From Streptomyces harbinensis (GTDB lineage: Bacteria; Actinomycetota; Actinomycetes; Streptomycetales; Streptomycetaceae): a stretch of DNA of 64,000 nt. The stretch's first letter is position 1. Each line of letters opens with the position of its first letter. Both the position numbers and the translations under genes were made by a program. The stretch covers positions 496,001-560,000 of the forward strand of contig NZ_FPAB01000001.1 of the NCBI RefSeq assembly GCF_900116145.1, read 5' to 3'. Shown here piece by piece: positions 40,741-49,348 of the stretch. Below the pieces are notes generated by a model. The model did not search any database. It worked only from the letters and a program-made list of their open reading frames with translations, and was not told the origin of the DNA.

Positions 40741-41648
40741 TTGACTGCTCCTAGCGACAGGCCCTGGACCAGCTTGTCCTGGGCGGCGAAGCCGGCGGCG
40801 AGCACCGGCAGGGAGATGGCGAGGGACGCGGCGGACACCTGGGCCAGGAACAGGCCCTGGCTGGTGATGAAGCTGGTCAGGAACACCGGGGCGGTCTCGG
40901 CGGTGACGCCGGTGAGCACCCGGGCGAACAGCATCTCGTTCCAGCTGAAGATGAAGCAGATCAGCGAGGTGGCCGCGATGCCGGGCAGCACCACGGGACC
41001 CACCACCCGGAACAGGATGGCCGGCAGCTTCGCGCCGTCGATCTGGGCCGCCTCGATGAGCGAGGGCGGCACCTCGGCCAGGAAGGACTGGAGCATCCAC
41101 ACCGCGATGGGGAGGTTCATCGAGGTGTACAGGAGGACCAGCAGCCAGATGTTGTCCAGGAAGCCGATGTTCTTGGCGAACAGGAACAGCGGCAGCAGAC
41201 CGGCGATGGCCGGCAGCATCTTCGTGGACAGGAAGAAGAACAGCGCGTCCCGCCAGGCCTTCACCGGGCGGATGGACAGCGCGTACGCGGCGGGCAGCGC
41301 CAGCAGCAGCACCAGCAGGGTGGAGGCCACCGACGCGGTCATCGAGTTGATCAGCGGCGGCCACGGGCTGGCGCCGTCGGAGCTGAAGAACTGCCGGTAG
41401 CTGTCCAGGGTGAGCGGCGCGGTGAGCGCCGGCGGGTTGCTGGCGGCGTCCGACTCCGAGTGGAAGGAGGTGAGCACCATCCAGGCCACGGGGAGGAAGA
41501 AGACCAGGCCGGCGAACCAGGCGAGGAACCCCGGGATGAAGGACGTGAAGCGCTTGGGCCGGCGGGCGGTGCCGGTGGCCGGGGTGCGGCCGGGCGGCGG
41601 CGTCTTGGCCGGGGGCGACACGGCGGTCTCGGTCGTGGTCGTGCTCAT
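40737..41648 (-). CDS. Carbohydrate ABC transporter permease (MalG type)
   Basis: 303 residues, six membrane helices after a Pro/Thr-rich N-terminal tail. PAAYALSIRPVKAWRDALFFFLSTKMLP-type region and the EAA loop SLIEAAQIDGAKLPAILFRVVGPVVLPGI, which docks with the ATPase, identify it. Overlaps both neighbours by 4 bp. Confidence 0.92.
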   Translation of the reverse strand: MSTTTTETAVSPPAKTPPPGRTPATGTARRPKRFTSFIPGFLAWFAGLVFFLPVAWMVLTSFHSESDAASNPPALTAPLTLDSYRQFFSSDGASPWPPLINSMTASVASTLLVLLLALPAAYALSIRPVKAWRDALFFFLSTKMLPAIAGLLPLFLFAKNIGFLDNIWLLVLLYTSMNLPIAVWMLQSFLAEVPPSLIEAAQIDGAKLPAILFRVVGPVVLPGIAATSLICFIFSWNEMLFARVLTGVTAETAPVFLTSFITSQGLFLAQVSAASLAISLPVLAAGFAAQDKLVQGLSLGAVK

Positions 41649-42583
41649 GCTCGGCTTCCCTCCTCGCGGAAGAGCGAGGACACCACGCGCAGCGCGAACA
41701 TGGCGATGATCAGCGAACCGATGACCACCAGCACACCGGCCGCCGAGGCCACCCCGTAGTCCTGCGCCTGGTAGAACTCCTCGTAGATCGCGTACGGCAG
41801 GTTCGCCGTGCCCAGGCCGCCCCGGGTGATGGTGAACACCGCGTCGAAGTTCTGGACGATGTAGATGGAGCCGAGCAGCGCGCCCAGTTCCAGGTAGCGC
41901 CGCAGGTGCGGCAGCGTCAGATGGCGGAAGATCTGCCAGTTGTCGGCGCCGTCCAGCCGGGCCGCCTCGTACTGCTCCAGCGGGCGGCTCTGGAGGCCGG
42001 CCAGCAGGATCAGCGTCATGAACGGGGTCCACTGCCAGATCAGCGAGAGCGCCACGGCCGGCAGCGGCATCTCGGAGATCCAGTCGGGCTGCGGCGGGGT
42101 GAAGCCCAGCAGGTCGCCGAGCCACACGAGCATGCCGTTGAGCAGCCCGTACTCCGGGTTGTACAGAACGTGCTTCCACATCAGCGCGGCGGCCACCGGC
42201 ACCAGCAGGAAGGGGGTGATCATCATGGTGCGCACCAGGCCCCGGCCGCGGAACTTGCGGTCCAGCAGCAGGGCGATGGCGAGGCCGAGCACGAGGCTGA
42301 TCAGCACGACGGACGCGGTCAGCAGCACCGTGGTGGTGACCGAGGACCGCAGCGCGGAGTCGGACAGCACGGTGGAGAAGTTGCCGAGGCCGTTGAACGA
42401 ACGGTCGTCGGGGTAGAGCGCGTTCCAGTCGAAGAGCGAGATCACCAGGGTCGCCACGAACGGCAGCTGGGTGACCACGATCATGAAGATCAGGGCGGGG
42501 AGCAGCGGGGCGCGGGTGGCCCAGGCCTTCGCCCGGGACCGGGTCCCGGGCGAAGTCGCTGCCGGAACAGCGGGTGCGGTCAT
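41645..42583 (-). CDS. Carbohydrate ABC transporter permease (MalF type)
   Basis: 312 residues, six membrane helices (PLLPALIFMIVVTQLPFVATLVISLFDW at the start of the first). The EAA loop is EQYEAARLDGADNWQIFRHLTLPHL. It pairs with the MalG-type permease downstream; start ATG 42583 overlaps the binding-protein stop. Confidence 0.92.
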   Translation of the reverse strand: MTAPAVPAATSPGTRSRAKAWATRAPLLPALIFMIVVTQLPFVATLVISLFDWNALYPDDRSFNGLGNFSTVLSDSALRSSVTTTVLLTASVVLISLVLGLAIALLLDRKFRGRGLVRTMMITPFLLVPVAAALMWKHVLYNPEYGLLNGMLVWLGDLLGFTPPQPDWISEMPLPAVALSLIWQWTPFMTLILLAGLQSRPLEQYEAARLDGADNWQIFRHLTLPHLRRYLELGALLGSIYIVQNFDAVFTITRGGLGTANLPYAIYEEFYQAQDYGVASAAGVLVVIGSLIIAMFALRVVSSLFREEGSRA

Positions 42584-43944
42584 CGGTTGCGGTACTCCTC
42601 GGCCACGGCGTCGGCCAGGCTCTGGGACTTGGCGAGGGCGTCCTCGACGGACTGCCGGCCGGCGATGGCGGAGCTGATCTCCTGGGAGACCTTGGTGCCG
42701 AGGTCGGCGAACTCGGGGATGGTCACGAACTGGATGCCGGGCACCGGGCGGGGCTGGACACCGGGGTTGACCGGGTCGGCGGCGGCGATGGCGTCGTGGG
42801 TCACCTGGTAGAAGGCGGCGGCCTCCTCCTGGTAGTCCGGGTTCTCGTAGGTGGAGGTGCGCTTGCCGGCCGGGACGTTGGACCAGCCGAGGGTCTCACC
42901 GACCAGTTCCTCGTACTCCTTGCTGGAGGCCCAGGAGATGAACTCCCAGGCGGTGTCGGCCTTGTTGGAGGACGCCTGGATGCCCCACGCCCAGGTGTAG
43001 AGCCAGCCGGAGGAGGCGGTCTGCTCGACGGGGGCGGGCACGTAGCCGATGTTGCCGGCGACCGGGGAGTCGTCGGCCTCCAGGGAGCCGGCGCCGGCGG
43101 TGGCGTCGTACCACATGGCGGTGTTGCCCTGGACCATGTTGTTCAGGCACTCGGCGTAGCCGGACTGGGCCGCGCCGGACTGGCCGTGCTCGCGGACGAG
43201 ATCGACGTAGAACTGGGTGGCCTCGGTGAACTCGGGCGAGTCCAGCTGGGCTTCCCAGTCCTCGGTGAACCAGGTGCCGCCGAAGGTGTTGACCACGGAG
43301 GTGAGCGGGGCGATGACCTCGCCCCAGCCGGGCAGGCCGCGCAGGCAGATGCCCTTCATGCCGTCCTCGGCCGCGTCGACCTCGGCGGCGAGTTCGGCGA
43401 CCTCGGTCCAGGTGGGCTGCTCGGGCATGGTGAGCCCGTGCTCCTCGAAGACGTCGGTGCGGTACATCAGGAAGGACGACTCGCCGTAGAACGGCTGGGC
43501 GTAGAGCTTGCCGTCCTCACCGGTCAGCGACAGCTGGATGGGGGTGAGGATGTCCTGGACGTCGTAGTCCGCGTCGTCGCGCAGGTACGGGTCGAGTTCG
43601 TGGAGCCAGCCGTTGCGGGCGTAGATGGACGTCTCGTAGTTGCTGATGGTGGCGACGTCGTACTGGCCGGCCTGGTTGGCGAAGTCCTGGCTGATCTTGT
43701 CGCGGACCTCGTTCTCCGGGAGCACGGTGAAGTTCACCTTGATGCCGGTGTCCTTGGTGAAGTGGTCCGCGGTGAGCCGCTGCAGCTGGGTCATCTGCGG
43801 GTTGTTCACCATCAGGACGTTGATGCTGTCGCCGCCGGACGAGCCGGATCCACCTCCGGCTCCGGAACAGGCGGCGAGGAGGGCACCGGCCGCCGTGACG
43901 GCGGCGGCGGTGCGGAGGGCGCGTCGGCTCGGACTGCGGCGCAT
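42580..43944 (-). CDS. Sugar/polyol ABC substrate-binding lipoprotein
   Basis: 454 residues, ATG 43944 with CAGGAG upstream. Signal peptide and lipobox LLAAC (Cys26). The mature part (INVLMVNNPQMTQLQRL, YDVATISNYETSIYARNGW, LPGWGEVIAPLTSVVNTFGG, GNTAMWYDATAGAGSLE) matches the SmoE/mannitol-sorbitol cluster of family 1 binding proteins. No ATPase gene is in the operon, so energy presumably comes from a shared MsiK-type ATPase elsewhere. Confidence 0.9.
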   Translation of the reverse strand: MRRSPSRRALRTAAAVTAAGALLAACSGAGGGSGSSGGDSINVLMVNNPQMTQLQRLTADHFTKDTGIKVNFTVLPENEVRDKISQDFANQAGQYDVATISNYETSIYARNGWLHELDPYLRDDADYDVQDILTPIQLSLTGEDGKLYAQPFYGESSFLMYRTDVFEEHGLTMPEQPTWTEVAELAAEVDAAEDGMKGICLRGLPGWGEVIAPLTSVVNTFGGTWFTEDWEAQLDSPEFTEATQFYVDLVREHGQSGAAQSGYAECLNNMVQGNTAMWYDATAGAGSLEADDSPVAGNIGYVPAPVEQTASSGWLYTWAWGIQASSNKADTAWEFISWASSKEYEELVGETLGWSNVPAGKRTSTYENPDYQEEAAAFYQVTHDAIAAADPVNPGVQPRPVPGIQFVTIPEFADLGTKVSQEISSAIAGRQSVEDALAKSQSLADAVAEEYRNR

Positions 43945-44030
43945 GGTCGGTACTCCTGGTGTTTCGGGCGTGCGGCGTTGCACCGCCCGCTGGGGGGTCG
44001 GGGAGACGGACGGGGGGACGTTCGGGGGTG

Positions 44031-44792
44031 TCAGACGCGGATGACCTGCGGGCCCTGAAGGCTGTAGCGATGGGCCTCCGCGGTGGACAGGCTGGTGCTG
44101 GTGACGATCACATCCAGATCGGTGACGGAGGCGAAGCGGCAGAAGCTGGCGGCACCGAACTTGGTGTGCACGCCGGCGAACACCCGGCGCCGGGAGGCGC
44201 GTACGGCCTGCTGCTTGACCTCGCTGACGGCCGGGTCGGGGGTGGTGAGGCCGTGTTCGCGGGAGATGCCGTTGGCGCCGATGAAGGCCAGGTCGATCAC
44301 GAAGCCGGACAGCATCCGGGTGGTCCAGTGGTCGACGGTGGCCAGGGTGCCGCCGCGTACCCGGCCGCCGAGCAGCAGGACGTTGAAGCCGGGGACGGTG
44401 GCGAGGTGGCCGGCGATGGCCAGGGAGGCGGTGACGATGGTCAGGCTGCGGTCCCTGGGCAGGGATTCGGCGATGAGCTGGGGGGTGTAGCCCTCGTCGA
44501 TGAAGAGTGTTTCGGCCTCGCCGGTCAGTTCGGCGGCGGCTGCGGCGATGCGCCGTTTCTCGGGGACGTGCATGGTGGAGCGGAAGGCGAGCGTGGTCTC
44601 GAAACCGGCGCTCTCGACCGGGTAGGCGCCGCCGTGGGTGCGGCGCAGCAATCCGTGGGCCTCCAGGGCGCGCAGGTCGCGGCGTACGGTCTCCTTGGCG
44701 ACGCCCAGTTCTTCCGCGAGGGCGCCCACTTCGACCGAGCCGGCGCGGCGTGCCGCGCCGACGATGGCGCGCTGGCGCTCTTCAGCGGTCAT
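44031..44792 (-). CDS. DeoR family regulator of the polyol operon
   Basis: 253 residues from ATG 44792, preceded by AAGGAG. The N-terminal winged HTH (SVEVGALAEELGVAKETVRRDLRALEAHGLLRRTHGGA) is followed by the DeoR sugar-phosphate sensor domain with FIDEGYTPQLIAE, DLAFIGANGISREHGLTTPDPAVSEVKQ and a KFG segment. It lies 86 bp upstream of the binding-protein gene in the same direction, as a local repressor. The repeat cluster at 44834-45052 is the probable binding region. Confidence 0.9.
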   Translation of the reverse strand: MTAEERQRAIVGAARRAGSVEVGALAEELGVAKETVRRDLRALEAHGLLRRTHGGAYPVESAGFETTLAFRSTMHVPEKRRIAAAAAELTGEAETLFIDEGYTPQLIAESLPRDRSLTIVTASLAIAGHLATVPGFNVLLLGGRVRGGTLATVDHWTTRMLSGFVIDLAFIGANGISREHGLTTPDPAVSEVKQQAVRASRRRVFAGVHTKFGAASFCRFASVTDLDVIVTSTSLSTAEAHRYSLQGPQVIRV

Positions 44793-44833
44793 TGCGTCCA
44801 CGCTCCTTACCCGCACAGCTGCGTTGCTGTCGC

Positions 44834-45052
44834 TGCCCGTTCGGGCCGCTTGCAGAGTTCTACCGTTGGGAACGGGGCGTCGAACAGGCCAGGTGTTCGA
44901 TGAATCCTGCCCGATTGTGCCCGTTCGGAGCTGTGGGGGGCTGCTTCGGGCAGCACGCGGACAGCGCTTTCCATGGCAGGAGCGGGCGCCCGTACGGTCA
45001 CAGGCGATGCCCGTTTCGGGCCCGTTCGGTCGGGCGGAGCGTGCCCGTACGG
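44834..45052. promoter_or_regulatory. Six copies of an 11-12-bp TGCCCGTTCGG-type direct repeat
   Basis: Copies begin at 44834, 44918, 44987, 45008, 45019 and 45042. The core is (T/C/G)GCCCGT(T/A)CGG, with one copy carrying an extra T. All face the same way and fill the 264-bp space upstream of the DeoR gene. Clustered direct repeats are a usual arrangement for DeoR-family operators. Nothing else is visible in this spacer. Confidence 0.55.
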
Positions 45053-45056
45053 TCGT

Positions 45057-47081
45057 TCAGGCGGGTTCCGGGCCGTCCTCGGGCCGCATCCGGAAGTCGT
45101 AGTGGGCGGGCAGCGGCTCGTCGGTGAGGGCGGCCCAGGTGGTGTGCAGCGACTCCTCGCCCTCGCGCAGATCGGGGATCTCGAAGGGCTCGTCGAAGAG
45201 GGCGCGGGCCGCCTCCCGCTGTCCGAGGGCGAGTTCGGTGCGGGCGGCCAGCAGCCGCAGCCGGCCCCGGGCGCGTACGGAGGCGGGCAGCCGGTCCAGG
45301 AGGGCGCGGGCGGCTTCCGGGCGGGAGGCGGTCAGCAGGGCGGTGACCGCTTCGGTGGCGAGCGCGGTCAGCGCGGGCTCGGTGGTGGCGGGTTCGGCCA
45401 GGGCCAGCTCGGTGGCGGTCAGCGCCCGTTCGGCGGCCCGGGTGGGATGCCCGGCACGGGCGTCGGCGACGGCGAGGGCGCGCAGCGGCCAGGGGCTCGG
45501 TCCGCCGGCCAGGGCGCGTTCCCAGCTGCGGACGGCCTGGGCGAGATCGCCCGCGTGCCACTGGGCGATCCCCAGGTGGTAGTCGGTCAGCGGGCCGCCG
45601 GGGGTGGCGCACTCCAGCTTCTCGCGCCAGGCGCGGGCGACCAGGGTGGGCCCGGGCGGGGCGGCGGGCAGGGCGTGGCCGGGGAGCCGGCCGGTGTCCA
45701 GGAGGGCCAGCCAGGGCCGCTGGGCCGGGCCGAGGGCGGCGGGGTCGAACGGGGTGCCGGGCAGTTCGTAGCCGCCCCGGGCGACTTCGAGGGCGCCCCA
45801 GCCGCTGCCGGTGTGCAGCGGCTCGCCGGGGTCGAGGTCGGCGTGCGGGCGCCAGGCGGCCAGCGCGGCGTCCAGGGTGGCGGCGGGGAGGGCGGCCTCC
45901 AGCGCGCGGCCGGTGTGGGTACGGGCCTCGGCCCAGTCCGCGCCGTGGCTGCGCGCGGGGTCGGCGGTGAGCGGGCCGTACGCCTCCAGCCAGCTGAGTT
46001 CTTCGCCGGCCGGCAGCGGGAGGTGTTCGAGCTGGGTGCGGGCGAGTCCCGCCTGGATCTCGACGTAGCCGGGGGTGCCGGGCTCGGTGAGCCAGCGCTG
46101 CCAGCGGCGCCCGCCGGGGCCGGTGCCCCACACGAAGAGCTTGCGGCCGGCCAGGGCGGCGGTGGAGGTCTGCACCAGGCCGTACCCGTCCGCGCCCAGG
46201 GCGGCGATCCACTTACGGGCGCCGGCGGGCACGTCGTAGAAGTAGTCGGCGGGGTGGTGGTCGCCGTGCCAAGGGCGGGTGCGGTCGGGCCCTTCGGGCG
46301 TGCCGGGGACGGGGACGCGGCGCAGCCGGCGCCGGTAGCCGAAGTGCCAGGCGGAGTCGGCGGGGACCAGGACGCGGGTGCCGGAGTGCTCGGGGACGGC
46401 GGTGTTGGACCACCAGTAGACGGGCGCGGTGGTGTCCTGGGGGTTGCGGATGCGAACGCCGGCGTAGAGGAAGTCGGAGCCGGCCGGCAGCCACAGGTCG
46501 ACCTGGAAGGGGGTGTCGCGCAGCCGCTCCCACTCCCACAGCCGCAGCAGCTGCCCGCCGTCGGGGGCGGGGACGGCGGCGGCGTGCAGCGGGGCGCAGG
46601 AGAGGGTGGTGTGTCCGGTGGCGCCGATGTTCCATTCGATGCCGCCGGAGAACCAGGCGCCGTTGAGCGCGAAGTTGGCGGGTTGCAGCACCGGGTTGGA
46701 GTAGAGGAGTTCGCGCCCGGTGGGCTTGTGGAACAGCGAGTGGATCCGGCCGCCCCAGCCGGGCAGCACGGTGGCGCGCAGCCGGTCGTTCTCCAGGACG
46801 AGGGTGGCGATCCCGGTGGCCTCGCGGGCGCGGCCGTAGCCGTCGTTGAGCCGGGTGGGCAGGACGGAGGTGAGCGGCGCGTACGTGGCCTGCCGGGCGG
46901 CGTCGGGCGGCAGCACGGCGAGTTCGGCGGGGGCGAGGCGGTGCGCCTCGTCCAGCGGATGCAGCGGCGGCAGCGGGTTCTCGGGCCCCAGGGGCGCGAC
47001 CGGCAGGGTGAGCGTGCCGCGGCGCACGGTGGCCGGGGTGGCTCCGGTGGTGGTTCCGGCCGCGCTTGTGGTTCCCGTCAT
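45057..47081 (-). CDS. DUF5107 / TPR domain protein (carbohydrate-mutarotase-like fold)
   Basis: 674 residues from ATG 47081, preceded by GCGAGGG. The N-terminal half shows LENDRLRATVLPGWGGRIHSLFHKPTGRELLYSNPVLQ and NGAWFSGGIEWNIGATGHT, the DUF5107 pattern related to galactose-mutarotase folds. The C-terminal ~250 residues hold TPR-like helices (YHLGIAQWHAGDLAQAVRSWERAL). Similar proteins occur beside sugar ABC operons, as here. Reaction unknown. Confidence 0.85.
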   Translation of the reverse strand: MTGTTSAAGTTTGATPATVRRGTLTLPVAPLGPENPLPPLHPLDEAHRLAPAELAVLPPDAARQATYAPLTSVLPTRLNDGYGRAREATGIATLVLENDRLRATVLPGWGGRIHSLFHKPTGRELLYSNPVLQPANFALNGAWFSGGIEWNIGATGHTTLSCAPLHAAAVPAPDGGQLLRLWEWERLRDTPFQVDLWLPAGSDFLYAGVRIRNPQDTTAPVYWWSNTAVPEHSGTRVLVPADSAWHFGYRRRLRRVPVPGTPEGPDRTRPWHGDHHPADYFYDVPAGARKWIAALGADGYGLVQTSTAALAGRKLFVWGTGPGGRRWQRWLTEPGTPGYVEIQAGLARTQLEHLPLPAGEELSWLEAYGPLTADPARSHGADWAEARTHTGRALEAALPAATLDAALAAWRPHADLDPGEPLHTGSGWGALEVARGGYELPGTPFDPAALGPAQRPWLALLDTGRLPGHALPAAPPGPTLVARAWREKLECATPGGPLTDYHLGIAQWHAGDLAQAVRSWERALAGGPSPWPLRALAVADARAGHPTRAAERALTATELALAEPATTEPALTALATEAVTALLTASRPEAARALLDRLPASVRARGRLRLLAARTELALGQREAARALFDEPFEIPDLREGEESLHTTWAALTDEPLPAHYDFRMRPEDGPEPA

Positions 47082-47179
47082 GGACACCCTCGCTCCCCTT
47101 CACCTCCGGCCTGTGCGGCCGGCACCGTGATGACCATGGAACACGGTCACCCAGTCGGGTGAAAGAGGGCATCGGGGGT

Positions 47180-47425
47180 TTATCTTCTGCGGTGCGTCAG
47201 ATACATGCCGAGGAACAGCCCGATCAGGCCGGTGGCCAGCAGGGCCACCCACAGCGGCATGGTGACCTCGGGGATGAGCAGCCGGATGCGGGTCTTGCGG
47301 GTGTTCTCGAAGATGAAGATCAGGACGAGCACCGCGATCAGCAGGGCGGTGATGCGGCCCGGAGTGAAGAAGTCCCCGAGCGGGGTGCTCCCGCTCGCCT
47401 TCCTGGGGCGTGGGTTCGTAGCCAT
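47180..47425 (-). CDS. LapA-domain (DUF1049) small membrane protein
   Basis: 81 residues with two membrane helices, TALLIAVLVLIFIFENT and WVALLATGLIGLFLGMYL, separated by a short loop containing RIRLLIPEVTMP. The F-x-x-N-T motif after the first helix is typical of LapA/DUF1049 proteins. Role in envelope unknown. Confidence 0.85.
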   Translation of the reverse strand: MATNPRPRKASGSTPLGDFFTPGRITALLIAVLVLIFIFENTRKTRIRLLIPEVTMPLWVALLATGLIGLFLGMYLTHRRR

Positions 47426-47526
47426 GGCCCCAGCATGGCCGGACCCGGCGCCGCCCGCCCGCCGAGCGGCCCGCAGGCCGGGCGGGGCGGACGCGGCGGC
47501 TGGGCCGTCCGGGTGACGGCCGGCTC

Positions 47527-47949
47527 TCAGGAGCCGGCGTAGACCCGTTCGACGAACTCGGCCACCTGGTCGTCATCCAGCGTCCTGGCCACATCGGCCT
47601 CGCTGATCATGCCGACCAGATTCTTGTTGCCGTCGATGACCGGCAGCCGCCGTATCTGGTGCGTCTCCATCTCGCTCAGCACCTCTTCGGCGTCGGCGTC
47701 GGCGGAGATCCAGCGCGGCGTGCCCTCGCACAGGTCACCGCAGGTCACCCGGGCGGGGTCGTGGCCGGCGGCCACGCACTTCACGACGATGTCGCGGTCG
47801 GTGACGATCCCCTGCATGCGCTCGTCCGCGTCGCAGACCGGCAGCGCGCCCACCTTCAGCTCACGCATGAGCTGGGCGGCGCGGTCCAGGGTCTCGGTCA
47901 TGGGGATGCACTGCGCACCCTGGCTCATCATGTCCGCAGCGGTGGTCAT
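47527..47949 (-). CDS. Tandem CBS domain protein
   Basis: 140 residues, two CBS motifs: ADMMSQGAQCIPMTETLDRAAQLM with LPVCDADERMQGIVTDRDIV, and RWISADADAEEVLSEM with RLPVIDGNKNLVGMISEADVA. Stand-alone CBS pairs bind adenine nucleotides. ATG 47949 has AAAGGAG upstream. Common in Streptomyces stress regulons; no partner is adjacent. Confidence 0.92.
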   Translation of the reverse strand: MTTAADMMSQGAQCIPMTETLDRAAQLMRELKVGALPVCDADERMQGIVTDRDIVVKCVAAGHDPARVTCGDLCEGTPRWISADADAEEVLSEMETHQIRRLPVIDGNKNLVGMISEADVARTLDDDQVAEFVERVYAGS

Positions 47950-48055
47950 GGCGGGTACTCCTTTGCGTTCGCTTTCGCGTACCACCACGCGCGGGCCGCG
48001 CGATCGGAGCCCGTCGCGGCGTTCCCTCCACCGTAGTCCGGGTTGTCCGGGTTCG

Positions 48056-48595
48056 CTACTCTCCCCGCGTCCCGTCCGCCAGCTCGCGTACGACATCCAG
48101 GTGACCGGCGTGCCGGGCGTACTCCTGGAGCAGGTGGAACAGGATCCAGCCCAGCGTCGGCGCCTCCCCCTCCCCGGCGAACCGGCCGCCCCCCTCGGCC
48201 CGCGCCTCCAGCGCGACATCCGCGGTGATCGCCCGGGAGTCCGCGGCGTACCGGTGGAAGGTCTCCAGCACCTCGGCGGTGCTCACCCCGTCGGGCACCG
48301 CCCAGCGCTGCTTCTCCCCGCCCGGCCCGTGCAGCCAGTCCGCCCACGGCTCCTCGACCGCCTCCCCGAGGAAGCCCCAGCGCAGCCAGCGGCGTTCCAC
48401 GTGCGCGAGATGCCAGATCATCTCCAGCGGTGCCCACCCGGACGGCAGCCGCGAGGTGCGCAGCTCTTCCTCGGACAGCCCGTCCACCTTGGCGAGCACC
48501 ACGGCACGGTAGTAGTCGAGATACGCGAGCAGCAGCCCGTGCGCGTCCCCCACCTCGTGCCCGGGCTCGCGCGGCACCGCCGGGTTCTTCTCCAT
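48056..48595 (-). CDS. DinB/DUF664 family protein
   Basis: 179 residues. LLLAYLDYYRAVVLAKVDGLSEEELR, PLEMIWHLAHVERRWLRWGF and ILFHLLQEYARHAGHLDVVRELADG are the three helices with the metal-binding histidines of DUF664/MST-type DinB proteins. Complete, unlike the fragment at the window's left edge. Probable mycothiol-dependent transferase; substrate unknown. Confidence 0.9.
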   Translation of the reverse strand: MEKNPAVPREPGHEVGDAHGLLLAYLDYYRAVVLAKVDGLSEEELRTSRLPSGWAPLEMIWHLAHVERRWLRWGFLGEAVEEPWADWLHGPGGEKQRWAVPDGVSTAEVLETFHRYAADSRAITADVALEARAEGGGRFAGEGEAPTLGWILFHLLQEYARHAGHLDVVRELADGTRGE

Positions 48596-48818
48596 CGTCC
48601 CTCTTCTCGACCCGAAGCTGCGGCCGGGTGGTTCTCCGGCCGGCGTGCGGGCGGCCCGTCCCCGCCGGGGTGGCCGCTCCCGCATCGCCGCAGCAGCATA
48701 CGGAGCCGGCACGCCGCCGCCCGTACGCACCCGGCCGCGTCCGGTGCGGTCCGGGCACGGGGTCACGACCGTCACCCGGGCGGGCGAGCGCCGGGGCCCG
48801 CTGGTCTACTGTGGCGCC

Positions 48819-49286
48819 GTGGACTGGGGGACTCTGGTGGGGACGGCCGTGGGTGGGGTCGTGGCTCTCGCGGCGACGATGATCGCGGAGCGGGCCCGGT
48901 CGCGGCGCGAGGAGGCGGTGCGGCGCCAGGAGTCGAAACGGCAGCTGTACGTCGCGTACTTGGCGGCGCTGACGCGGACCAGGAACGAGCTCAAGGACAT
49001 CGTCCGCTCCCCCGGCCTCGGCCAGCAGGAGCGCGCACGGCTGAGCGCCGAGGCGTACCGGGAGGGCGGCGCCTACGAACTGCGCCATCAGCTGGGGCTG
49101 TTCGCGCCGGCGCCGGTCATCTCGGCCTCCGACGAGGCGTTCCGCGCCATCCGTGACGTCAGGGACCTCGTGCGGGACGGCGCGCCGGGCCCGCTGCCCG
49201 AGGCGTTCGAGGCGTTCGAGGCGATGATCCACGCCATACGCGGCCTCCGGGACGCGATGCGGAAGGATCTGGGCACGGACGGCTGA
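48819..49286 (+). CDS. Hypothetical protein with N-terminal membrane anchor
   Basis: 155 residues from GTG 48819. One hydrophobic helix (LVGTAVGGVVALAATMIAE) leads straight into a basic, charged helical region (RARSRREEAVRRQESKRQL) and a helical body. TACTGT at 48807-48812 ends six bases before the GTG and there is no ribosome site, so the message is probably leaderless. Not assigned to a named family. Confidence 0.75.
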   Translation: MDWGTLVGTAVGGVVALAATMIAERARSRREEAVRRQESKRQLYVAYLAALTRTRNELKDIVRSPGLGQQERARLSAEAYREGGAYELRHQLGLFAPAPVISASDEAFRAIRDVRDLVRDGAPGPLPEAFEAFEAMIHAIRGLRDAMRKDLGTDG

Positions 49287-49348
49287 CTCCCGTGGCGGGC
49301 CGGCGGACGCTCCGCACGCCACCGGCGGGCCGGCCCGGTGGGGGGGGT

